A stretch of DNA of 37,499 nucleotides from Streptosporangiaceae bacterium (lineage in GTDB: Bacteria > Actinomycetota > Actinomycetes > Streptosporangiales > Streptosporangiaceae): assembly GCA_025934375.1 (NCBI GenBank), contig JAICYD010000069.1, positions 1 through 37,499 on the forward strand, written 5' to 3'. Under the pieces are notes generated by a model that was given only the letters and a program-made list of their open reading frames with translations, did not search any database and was not told the DNA's origin. Positions 30,834-37,499 of the stretch are shown here, in pieces; the first letter of the stretch is position 1; each line of letters begins with the position of its first letter. Position numbers and translations under genes: made by a program.

Positions 30834-32192
30834 CTAGCGGGCGCGCAGGTGCGTGCCGGTCATATCGGCGATTCGCTCGCTCAGTTCGGCGGACGCGCGT
30901 CCATCGGACGCGGTGGTGATCGCGTCGTGGACGCTGATGATGCGCTCCTGGATGCGCCGGGATTCCATGCCGGTTGCTTGGTCGAGCATTTGAATGGCCG
31001 TGCTTGCCGCGCCCTCGGCGTCACCCTGCCCGGCCAGCACGGTGGCGAGCGTGGCGAGCCGGTGGACTCGGCCCCGAGTGTGGCTGAAGGCGGCAGTATC
31101 GACGGACTGCTGGGCGTAGGCGCGAGCAGTGGTGAGGTCGCCCAGAGTCCGCAGTGCGTCGGCGTGCTGGGTCTCGACCAGTCCTGCCTGCACGTAGCTT
31201 GTCTCGGGAGGCTCCTGGTCCGGCTGGATTCGCACGACCGCGGCTTCCGCGCGGGCCATCGCTGCATGGCAGCCGTTCCGGTCACCGATCCGCGCGTACG
31301 CCTTGGCTTGCAGGGAGTTGAGGTCCGTGACGAGGGCCGCGGACAGATTCCCGCCTGCTCCGCGCAAGGCGGTCTCGGCGTACTGGATGACCTGCCTATT
31401 GCGTCCCAGGTAGAGCGCCTGGTTGGTGAGCAGCGCCATCACGTATCCACCGAAACCGCGGTCCCCGGAGGCCTTGGCCATCCTGAGTGCCTGGAAGTAG
31501 TAACGCTGTGCGGCAGCTTGCAAGTCGGCGTCCTAGGCGCAGATCCCGGCGAGCGCCGCAAGGCTGCCGACAGCGCGGAACAACTCCCGCCCGATGGCAT
31601 CGTCGTAGGTGCCCTTGATGAGCGGAGCTACCTGGACCGCGAGAAACTCAGTGATACGCGCGCGAGCTGGGATACCTCCGACGACCCGGTACATGCCCTC
31701 ATACCTAGCGCGGGCCGCCCGCAGCGCCCTCACCTGTTCGCGGCCCACTCGGGGACCAGCGCGGCGGGATACGTCTAGGTCATCGGGCGGGTTTTCCCAC
31801 TCGTACACGGGGGCGATGGCAGCCGGCCCTTGAGTCGGCGGGGCCAGGTAAGGGGCGGCAGCACGCTTGTGGTCGCTACGCCACAGTGCTGTCGCGGCGT
31901 CGGCCACCTGCACCAGCGGAGTGCCCTCATCCTCCGGGCTGCACCGGTCGAGCCCGGCATCAGACAGCGTGATAGTGCGGCTCAGACGAGTGGAAAGGAT
32001 CTCGCAGATCAGATCCGGCACCTGCCCGCGCGGAACGGTGGCGTCGCGTATCCACCGGCGAACCGACGCGTGATCGTACAAGAGCACTAGGCCGTGCCGT
32101 TTCCCGGCCTGGTTAACGCGCGCGGCGAGTCCGTCATGTGACATACCAGCCTCGTCGATCAGTGCGTCTAGCAGGATATTCGGCTCACGCAA
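30834..32192 (-). pseudogene. HTH/TPR regulator gene split by one in-frame stop codon
   Basis: Two minus-strand frames in the same phase are one gene. TTG 32192 (AGGGAG upstream) begins REPNILLDALIDEAGMSHDG with an HTH region (LLYDHASVRRWIRDATVPRG), followed by a linker and the first helical repeats ending in LAALAGICA. TAG follows at 31533-31535 (codon 220), and the reading frame continues as DADLQAAAQRYYFQALRMAKASGD through TPR-like helices to 30834. Homologues I recall have an aromatic residue followed by Asp at this point, so a single TAC-to-TAG change would explain it. Sequencing error or readthrough are alternatives. The remainder is otherwise intact at about 452 residues. It is divergent from an RsbW-like ATPase. 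Confidence 0.82.
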
Positions 32193-32267
32193 TGGCTGCT
32201 CCCTGGAGAAACCGTCTAGTTTCCCAGCGTAATCGCGCACCCGGCGAACACGGCGCTGTGCATCTGG

Positions 32268-32310
32268 TTCACACGGGGTGTGAATGCAGATCGTTCGCAC
32301 GGGGTGTGGG
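32268..32310. promoter_or_regulatory. Two TTCRCAC-GGG-GTGTG operator-like dyads
   Basis: TTCACAC-GGG-GTGTGAA (32268-32284) is a perfect 7-bp inverted repeat. A second copy, TTCGCAC-GGG-GTGTGGG (32294-32310), is centred 26 bp away. They lie in the divergent gap between the HTH/TPR regulator and the ATPase gene, where a regulator-binding site would be expected. Confidence 0.55.
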
Positions 32311-32413
32311 ATAGGCGCAATTGCCGGTGGCGATCACACGCTTACGCGGCTGCCCCGGACGGGAGAACACTGCGGTCATCAGGACTTATCCCCGATACGG
32401 AGGTTGGTCAGGG

Positions 32414-32884
32414 ATGAACGCCCCCACCGGCACCACTGCGGAAAGACGTTCCGTGCATCGCGATCCATACCCACCTGAGCCGCCGAGTCGGTCGCCGCGA
32501 GCGGTGCTCGAACTGGGCGCCCTGCCTACCGCGCCTGGCTGCGCCCGCGCGTGGACTCGGGAGATCCTGCGGGAATGGTCGATGGCGGGCAGGTCAGGCG
32601 CCGCCGAGCTCATCGTGTCGGAGTTGACCACCAATGCGATGCTCGCCTCTCACCGAGAGGGGCGGCTCTTCATCCGGCTGATCCTCACTCTCGACCAAGG
32701 CGAGGTGGCCATTCTTGTCCGCGACTTCTGCGCCGCCATCCCGCAGCCTGCGAACGTTGGCGCCGATGACGAGAACGGGCGCGGGCTGCTCCTCGTCCAG
32801 GCCATGAGCGACCGGTCGGGCTGGTACCCGGCCGAGGACGGCACCCCCGGCAAGGTCGTCTGGGCCGTCGCCCGCTCGGAATGA
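32414..32884 (+). CDS. RsbW-like ATP-binding protein (HATPase_c_2)
   Basis: About 156 residues. A disordered start is followed by a GHKL fold: RAWTREILREW helix, the N box AAELIVSELTTNAMLAS, a VAILVRDFCAAIPQP strand region, and the G box ENGRGLLLVQAMSDRSGW, ending in KVVWAVARSE. It is similar in type to the ATPase at 3998-4405 but clearly diverged. ATG 32414 is chosen because GGAGG (32398-32403) precedes it. The gene is divergent from the HTH/TPR regulator and is followed by an APH-like gene 10 nt later. This trio recurs in actinobacteria with unknown function. Confidence 0.87.
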   Translation: MNAPTGTTAERRSVHRDPYPPEPPSRSPRAVLELGALPTAPGCARAWTREILREWSMAGRSGAAELIVSELTTNAMLASHREGRLFIRLILTLDQGEVAILVRDFCAAIPQPANVGADDENGRGLLLVQAMSDRSGWYPAEDGTPGKVVWAVARSE

Positions 32885-32894
32885 GGACTTCGCG

Positions 32895-33657
32895 GTGGAG
32901 AACCACGGACAACCGATGATCATCCGAAACGAGCCTGGAGCCCGGTGGTTGCCGGTCCGGGTCGATGACTTCGACAAGTGGCAGGCGGGCCTGCTCGAAG
33001 AATCGGCGCGGCGGCTGGGCGGCGTCCTTGAGCCTGTCGGCCGTGTTCACCGGCCGTACTCCGTCGGATCGCCCATCGTGTTTCACGGTGAGCGCGCGTG
33101 GCTGCGGGTGAGCACGTTCCTTGAGCACGAGATGAAGTGGAGCGCGTGGCGGGGCACCGCCGACGCTGCGGTGATCCCCGGGGTCAGCAAGCCAGCGCTG
33201 CTGCACCGGATCGAGTGGCACGTCAGCGCGCCAGTCCGGGTTCCGGTCAGCGCCGAGGTTCTCACCCTGGTCACCCACCCTCCCGCGTCGCGCGAGCGGT
33301 TCCTCCTGGCAGCGCCAGACCTTCCCGATGACTGGTTCCGTGACCTGGCCGCCTCCCTCGCGGCGCTTCGCGCCCACCCGACCGATCGCCGGTTCCCCGT
33401 TCATGACGCCGAGAAATACAGCTACCTGCTCGGCGCGACCTACGGCATGTCCGCCCCGGCCGGGATCGCCCCGGTCTTCGGGACGGAGCACACCGACCTG
33501 ACGTGGGCGAACATCACGGCATCGCGTTTTTGCATCCTCGACATGGAGCACTGGGGCGTGGCAGTCGCCGGCTACGGCGCGGCCTACCTCTACCTGACAG
33601 CACTCATGGTCCCGGCAGTAGCGGCCCGGCTACACGAGGCACTGGCTGATCTCCTCC
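32895..33657 (+). pseudogene. 3'-truncated APH/kinase-like gene of the regulator cluster
   Basis: About 254 residues of authentic sequence from GTG 32895 to the LHEALADLL segment. The C-terminal part has FGTEHTDLTWANI (H-x-D-x5-N, like the catalytic loop of aminoglycoside phosphotransferases) and FCILDMEHWGVA (D-x-E, like the metal-binding motif). An APH-like kinase fold is therefore likely. Family members I recall continue for about 40 more residues. Here the reading frame runs on to 33911 through the antisense strand of a wecB fragment, giving an Arg-rich nonsense tail. The junction at about 33648-33656 (GATCTCCTC) fits both genes. GAGG at 32883 precedes the start. Confidence 0.75.
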
Positions 33658-34046
33658 GGCATCGTGTTGTCAAAGCTCCGCAGTCCCGCCTCGACATGCG
33701 CGACCGGCACGTGCAGCTTGGCCGCCGCGAGAGCGGCCCCGAGCGTGGAGTTCACGTCCCCGTACACGACCAGCAGGGCGGGACAGCGGGCCATCAACTC
33801 CCGCTCCACGCCGGCGATGACCGCCGCCGTCTGCTTCCCATGCGCGCCGGAGCCGACGTGCAGGTTCACGTTCGGCTGCGGCAGGCCCAGGTCCGCGAAG
33901 AACACATCTGACATCCGCGCGTCGTAATGCTGGCCCGTGTGGATGAGCATCTGGTCGACGCCGGCCTCGCCGAGCGCGCGGATAACGGGCGCGGCCTTCA
34001 TGAAGTTCGGCCGGGCGCCAAGCACATGCGTAACCAGAACCTGCAT
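33630..34046 (-). pseudogene. wecB: 5' fragment of UDP-GlcNAc 2-epimerase gene
   Basis: From ATG 34046 the sequence reads MQVLVTHVLGARPNFMKAAPVIRAL, LIHTGQHYDARMSDVFFADLGLP, VVYGDVNSTLGAALAAAKLHVPVAHVEAGLRSFDNTMPEEI. This is the N-terminal Rossmann domain of the non-hydrolysing UDP-N-acetylglucosamine 2-epimerase (cell-envelope sugar synthesis). Homology stops after MPEEI (33648), where N-R should follow. A few unrelated codons lead to a stop at 33630. About 133 of the usual 360-380 residues remain, so the protein cannot be functional. The 5' flank is intact with a dyad at 34190-34211. Confidence 0.85.
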
Positions 34047-34189
34047 CGCTGTCCTCACCAGAGTCCAACAAGAGGGACAAATCTCACGCACCACAGCGGC
34101 GATGGCCGCCCGGTGCGAGCCTACCGACCGTCGCCTGAACCGCGTGCCCGGTTGGCCTTACTCGGGTGCACGGGGTTCAATTACGGATG

Positions 34190-34211
34190 GAATGTGAACC
34201 GGTGGTCATTC
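34190..34211. promoter_or_regulatory. Palindrome GAATG-TGA-ACCGGT-GGT-CATTC upstream of wecB
   Basis: A 22-bp symmetric element has outer arms GAATG/CATTC around a perfect ACCGGT core. A further copy of the core strand (CCACCGGT at 34253-34260) lies 50 nt on. It may be an operator for the wecB remnant's promoter. The stretch 34047-34721 contains no gene that I recognise, and its AT content is higher than its surroundings. Confidence 0.35.
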
Positions 34212-34721
34212 TGTACCGCCAGCCAATCCGTGCTCTATTCCGCACTCCGCTTCCACCGGTATAACTGACGGCGGGGGTATGAGCAGGTCCCGGCGGGAAT
34301 AAACCTTCCAGTAGAGTCCCAGGCTTTATATACGTGCACAGCCGCGAAACAATCGCAGATGGCGCGGCGGACACGCATGGTGACATATAAACCTCACGGT
34401 CTCCGTCTCGGGACAGCGAGCCGGACAGCGACGCGGCCTGACCCTTGCTCGTGCGCTAAAGCGCATGGTCATCCTTGAGCAGAGGGCGCGATGGCCCGGC
34501 ACGGGCGGGTACGCGACGCGACAAGCGGGCGGCAGGCGAGGTACCAGGAATCAACCGACACCGGCGCCACTGACTTGGCGGCAGGACCAGCGACCTCACT
34601 GGTCTTTGAGCAGCCACCTTGCCTGCGCCGGAAAGAAGACGGCACTGGAGGTGAAAAGAGGCTGAAACCCGATTTAATGCCCTGCGCGCCGTCAATCTTG
34701 AATTCGACCCGTTGGCTGACC

Positions 34722-34760
34722 CACCAACCATGCCCAGCGCATGGTCATTGCCCGGCAGCT
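34722..34760 (+). repeat. 39-bp imperfect copy of the acyl-CoA dehydrogenase 3' end
   Basis: This stretch matches 30032-30070 at 32 of 39 positions. It encodes TN-x-x-QRMVIARQL in the same frame as the end of the dehydrogenase. Four of the seven differences are at synonymous third positions. Similarity stops sharply on both sides, and a stop codon in this frame lies just upstream (34717). It marks the right side of the accessory block that begins after the dehydrogenase gene. The upstream 670 nt are otherwise noncoding. Confidence 0.65.
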
Positions 34761-34770
34761 CCCAGGTAGG

Positions 34771-35844
34771 TCATGCCGTCTTGTCGGTGGCAGCGCGGTC
34801 ACCGAGGCTCACCGGGATCCACGCGCAGGCCCGGCGAGCCGCCGCGAGGCTGGCCCATGAGGTCAGCTCGATCAGTTGCGCGTCGCTAGCCCCGCCCGAC
34901 CTGTACTCGCCGATGACGGAACGGTCGACCTGGTAAGAGGCGAGCGCGGTGAGTAGCGCGAGACGGCCAGCCGCCTGGCCGGCCGCCGGCAGGGCGGAGA
35001 TGGCATCCTCTGCCCATGCGCGGCTCGGGCCACGCCGCTCACCGTGCCAGTTTTCCAGCTCCGTCATGACCGCATCACGGACCGCTGGCGGCACGGCGCG
35101 GGCTGCAGCCATGTCAACGGCGCCCCGGATGCGAGCGAAAGCGTCTGCCACCACGGGGTTGCTGGCCGCCCACGATAGATCGCGAGACAACGGCGCTGTG
35201 GGCAGCAGTTCCAGTGACGTGCCGGGCTGGCATGACCGTCCTTCGGTCGGCCGGATCTTTCGCCCGAGCACCTGCATGACAGGGCCCAATGCCATCCTCG
35301 GGGCCCCCGGCGGCAGCGGGACCTCGGTGAGGAAGACGTTCACCATGCGGTTGAAGTAGTGGAGGAGGGCTACGGTCCCGATCAGTTCGGGCGCCTCCTC
35401 GGCGGAGCACGTCGGCTCGTGCCGCAGCGCGCCTTCCTGTGTCCCGCAGTCCCTCGCCCACGCCGCGATCGCCTGCAGCCGGGGGTCGGTGATCGACTGG
35501 GCGGCGCTGCCGGACAGGCCAGAGAACGTGGTGCTATGGATGGCAACACACCACGGGCAGGCATTTCCGAGCGAGACCGTCGCCGCAACGGCCTCCTTGG
35601 CCGTCCTGTCGACGTTGCTGGTTACGAGCAGGACCTCGCGCAGCATCAGCCAACTCGCGGTCAGTACTTCGGGGGCCGGGGAGTGCAGCGCCACAGACGG
35701 CGCCAGCACGCCGAACTCCCGCTCGACCTGCGCGTAGACGCGGCCTACGAGGCCACGGGCCGCGCGACGGCGAACTGGCGAGACGTACCGGACCTGAGTT
35801 AGCCCTAGCTGTCCGAGCAACGCCGTGATCGGCTTACTGCTCAT
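34771..35844 (-). CDS. AhpD/carboxymuconolactone-decarboxylase-family protein
   Basis: About 357 residues. The core ATVSLGNACPWCVAIHSTTFSGL carries the CxxC (about C95, C98) and the following His (about 103) of the AhpD peroxidase-like fold. The helix VLLVTSNVDRTAKEAVA precedes it as in carboxymuconolactone decarboxylase proteins. The second half (SDAQLIELTSWASLAAARRA) looks like a degenerate second repeat without Cys. It may act in peroxide or disulfide chemistry, but the substrate is unknown. ATG 35844 (MSSKPITALLGQLGLTQVRYV) has GAGGGAG upstream. The longer frame to 36081 is arginine- and proline-rich and unlikely. Confidence 0.82.
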   Translation of the reverse strand: MSSKPITALLGQLGLTQVRYVSPVRRRAARGLVGRVYAQVEREFGVLAPSVALHSPAPEVLTASWLMLREVLLVTSNVDRTAKEAVAATVSLGNACPWCVAIHSTTFSGLSGSAAQSITDPRLQAIAAWARDCGTQEGALRHEPTCSAEEAPELIGTVALLHYFNRMVNVFLTEVPLPPGAPRMALGPVMQVLGRKIRPTEGRSCQPGTSLELLPTAPLSRDLSWAASNPVVADAFARIRGAVDMAAARAVPPAVRDAVMTELENWHGERRGPSRAWAEDAISALPAAGQAAGRLALLTALASYQVDRSVIGEYRSGGASDAQLIELTSWASLAAARRACAWIPVSLGDRAATDKTA

Positions 35845-36225
35845 CCGCCACTCCCTCAACCACTGGTGACCGGCACTAACGTATGTCCATCTGGGCGGAA
35901 CGCTTACTCCACGCGCGCCGTCGCAGATGTTGGTGCGATGAGGGCGGGGGAGGGGCGCTTGCCATTGATCAAGTCGTCGCGCAGCACTCGCAGCACACGG
36001 TCCGGGCGCGCCAGCCCTGCGGGGGCAGTCCTTGAGGCCGATGACCTGAGCCGCGAGCAGGCCCGCCACGGTGTCGCCCAAACGACGGCCTGATCGGTGT
36101 TCGCCTGGCGCATACCGGACAACCCACCTCTCAGCCCCAACGGGCGTTATCGCCTCAGGCCAAGCATCCCTGCCACTAAGTGGCCACGCTTATCCGTTCT
36201 TGCCGAATGAGCGGCCCCGATAGGT
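35845..36225. other. Intergenic stretch with no recognised gene
   Basis: The 381 nt between the AhpD-like gene and the frameshifted membrane protein gene contain only short Arg/Pro-rich frames of the kind expected by chance at this GC content. No terminator, tRNA or repeat stands out. The AhpD-like gene promoter should lie at the left end. Confidence 0.5.
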
Positions 36226-37247
36226 TTAGCGCGGGTGGGGCCGGGTCCGCCGGCGCAGCATCCACGCCATCGCCACCGTCATCACGACGGCGAAAATCAG
36301 TTGGTCCACGTCCATGCTGTCCCACTGCCAGACGCTCACGATCTGCTCGACGCTCACGACCGGCTCATGAGCGCCGATGCTGAACAGCGCTACCACTTTG
36401 ACCGGGGCGGTCGTGGCCAGGGCATACGCCTCCGACACGACGAGGGCAATCGCGACGCCGAGGGCCGGGCGGACATCGGTGACCAGCCAGGCCAGGGCCG
36501 GGATCGCGAGCAGCAGGAGGACGTCGGGCACGAGGCCCGCAGCCCGCCAGGGGCGGGGCCCGGGCGGAAGAGGACCGGCAGTGCCCGTGTCACGAGCATG
36601 GCTAGCAGGGGCACGCAGGCAAGGATCAGCCACGATCGCGGGGGGCGCCCGTCGCGCCGGGTGAGATGGACGAGCGCCAGCATCGCCAGCAGCAGGGGCG
36701 CCGCTGACATGAGCTCGTAAATCATCCACTGGAATGGCAGTTGGTGATTGACGGCTCCAACAGTCCAGTAGGAGTACCAGTAATAGGCGAGGACCGCCAG
36801 GCCGGCCGCCACGGTGGTTACCGTGAGCGTCCGGTGGCCGGCCCAGACAGCGAGGGCGGCCGCCGCGAGGAGGAGCCCGGCCAGTACCGGCGTCCCGTGC
36901 GCGCGGGTGAGGGAGCCGTGCATCAAGAACTGGGCCGACTCCCAGCTCAGGAAGAACTGGGCCGACTCCCAGCTGAGGTAGAGCGCGAGGCCAAGGACAA
37001 CCGCCTGCCGCAGGCTGGTGGCGGGACCCGGCTGCCCGTTGCTGGCGCGGCGGGCGCGGGCACCGCCGGCCAGCAGCGACCAGGAGTCGCGGGCCGATGG
37101 CCAGTCCCGGCCATAAGGGGTGGCTTCCAGGAGGGTGGCGAGCATTTCCTCGCCCCGGTCCGCGCGGTAACCCGGCGGGTAGGCGCGCAGGAGCAGGCGG
37201 ACGCGGCGTTCCAGGCGGCCCGGGGGGATGCGCGATTGCATGGTCAC
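36226..37247 (-). pseudogene. Frameshifted membrane protein of a PadR-linked pair
   Basis: From ATG 37247 a basic N-terminal region (RRVRLLLRAYPPGYRADRGEEMLATLLEA), typical of actinobacterial PadR-partner permeases, is followed by several membrane helices up to VTRALPVLFRPGPAP. At about 36550-36566, a GC homopolymer-rich spot, coherent coding moves to another frame: WRAAGLVPDVLLLLAIPALAWLV and further helices to the end RRRTRPHPR at 36226. A one-base loss in the CCCC run would explain it. This may be a true mutation or a sequencing error. A 27-bp tandem duplication (36925-36951 and 36952-36978) duplicates LSWESAQF in the first helix. The start overlaps the PadR stop codon (ATGA). Confidence 0.75.
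36925..36978. repeat. 27-bp tandem duplication within the membrane protein gene
   Basis: Two copies (36925-36951 and 36952-36978) differ at one position and add nine residues in frame, giving LSWESAQFFLSWESAQFL. It lengthens a transmembrane segment and may itself disturb the protein. Confidence 0.9.
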
Positions 37248-37499
37248 GCGGTCCTCGGCTTCCTGGCCAGGCGGCCGGCCTTGGACTTGGGCGCGATGAC
37301 GAGGGCAGCCGCTTCCGCCATGCGCTGAGCTTCAGCGCGCAGCGCGGCGGAGCCGGATCCGGTCAGGCCGTACGTGCGGCGGACGCGGCCGGCCACGGTC
37401 TCCTCGCTGACGAGCTCCACGTGGCCCTCGGCGGTAAGCCGGTCCAGCGCCGTGTAGAGGGTGCCGGTGGCCAGGCGCACCCGGCCACCGGACAGTTCC
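37244..37499 (-). CDS. PadR-family transcriptional regulator (5' end outside window)
   Basis: The frame is open from the right edge: ELSGGRVRLATGTLYTALDRLTAEGHVELVSEE, then RVRRTYGLTGSGSAALRAEAQRM. This is the winged-helix core of PadR repressors (recognition helix GTLYTALDRL, wing R-x-RRTYGLT). About 85 residues are visible and the N-terminal helix lies beyond the window. The stop overlaps the ATG of the membrane protein gene by 4 nt, the usual PadR plus effector-membrane-protein pairing, in which the PadR represses the pair. Confidence 0.9.
   Translation of the reverse strand, partial: ELSGGRVRLATGTLYTALDRLTAEGHVELVSEETVAGRVRRTYGLTGSGSAALRAEAQRMAEAAALVIAPKSKAGRLARKPRTA

Noticed and set aside
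30477..31778. 433-residue plus-strand frame across the Nudix and regulator genes
   Set aside because: It spans two different genes on the other strand, has no family-like segment, and the minus-strand proteins are recognisable.
33657..33911. C-terminal 85 residues of the long frame starting at 32895
   Set aside because: This part is the antisense of the wecB fragment and is Arg-rich without family similarity. It follows a breakpoint.
34047..34721. Possible genes or tRNA in the 34-kb gap
   Set aside because: Only short basic frames are present, and no cloverleaf-like sequence or integrase motif was found by reading.
35845..36081. N-terminal extension of the AhpD-like frame
   Set aside because: Pro/Arg/Ala-rich and unlike the family. 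ATG 35844 has a good ribosome-binding site.

Overview
The window is chromosomal DNA from a high-GC actinomycete. GTG and TTG starts are common. The conserved cores (metE-like–ligA–gatCAB, and birA–PH protein–gtrA–purK–purE–acyl-CoA dehydrogenase) follow gene orders known from mycobacteria and other Actinobacteria. WhiJ/BldB-type regulator clusters (DUF5753, DUF397, HATPase_c_2) point to a filamentous, sporulating-type lineage such as Streptosporangiales or a relative. That lineage is an inference; no rRNA gene is present. No tRNA, CRISPR array, transposase or integrase was recognised.

Region by region: (1) 1-8.4 kb holds a MetE-C-like protein, NAD+ DNA ligase LigA and gatC-gatA-gatB for tRNA-dependent amidation. 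A degraded whiJ-type cluster sits between ligA and gatC: a small protein with two zinc-finger-like modules, an RsbW-like ATPase, a 5'-truncated DUF5753 regulator and a DUF397 protein. (2) 8.4-10.1 kb is an ECF sigma factor overlapping a membrane partner gene, with a 16-bp tandem repeat upstream. (3) 10.1-12.6 kb is a cupin / catechol-2,3-dioxygenase-like / ketopantoate-reductase-like operon. (4) 12.7-14.9 kb has a secreted ricin-like protein, a ~32-bp degenerate tandem array, an acyl-CoA carboxylase epsilon subunit without its AccD, and a NYN-domain nuclease. (5) 15.2-22.6 kb has PEP carboxylase, a decayed MFS transporter, an AlaX editing protein, BirA, a PH-domain membrane protein and an OmpR-type two-component pair. 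(6) 22.6-30.1 kb has GtrA, an NCS1 nucleobase permease, PurK, a RodZ-like HTH protein with a discoidin-like C-terminus, PurE, a small basic peptide and acyl-CoA dehydrogenase. (7) 30.1-37.5 kb is an accessory and visibly decaying region: NUDIX hydrolase, HTH/TPR regulator broken by one stop codon, RsbW-like ATPase, APH-like gene and wecB fragment meeting at a breakpoint, AhpD-like protein, and a PadR regulator with a frameshifted membrane protein.

The most notable observations are: the exactly spaced duplicated C-x-C-x12-H-x17-H module protein in a decaying whiJ-type cluster; TAnnnT boxes 6-7 nt upstream of many start codons, suggesting leaderless transcripts; a RodZ/discoidin protein inserted between purK and purE; an island-like 4.7-kb block whose far edge carries a 39-bp imperfect copy of the 3' end of the acyl-CoA dehydrogenase gene; and a run of pseudogenes with clear breakpoints. 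I see no wholly new multi-gene system. The closest candidates are the two regulator/ATPase clusters (3.7-5.0 kb and 30.8-33.7 kb), both partly broken here.
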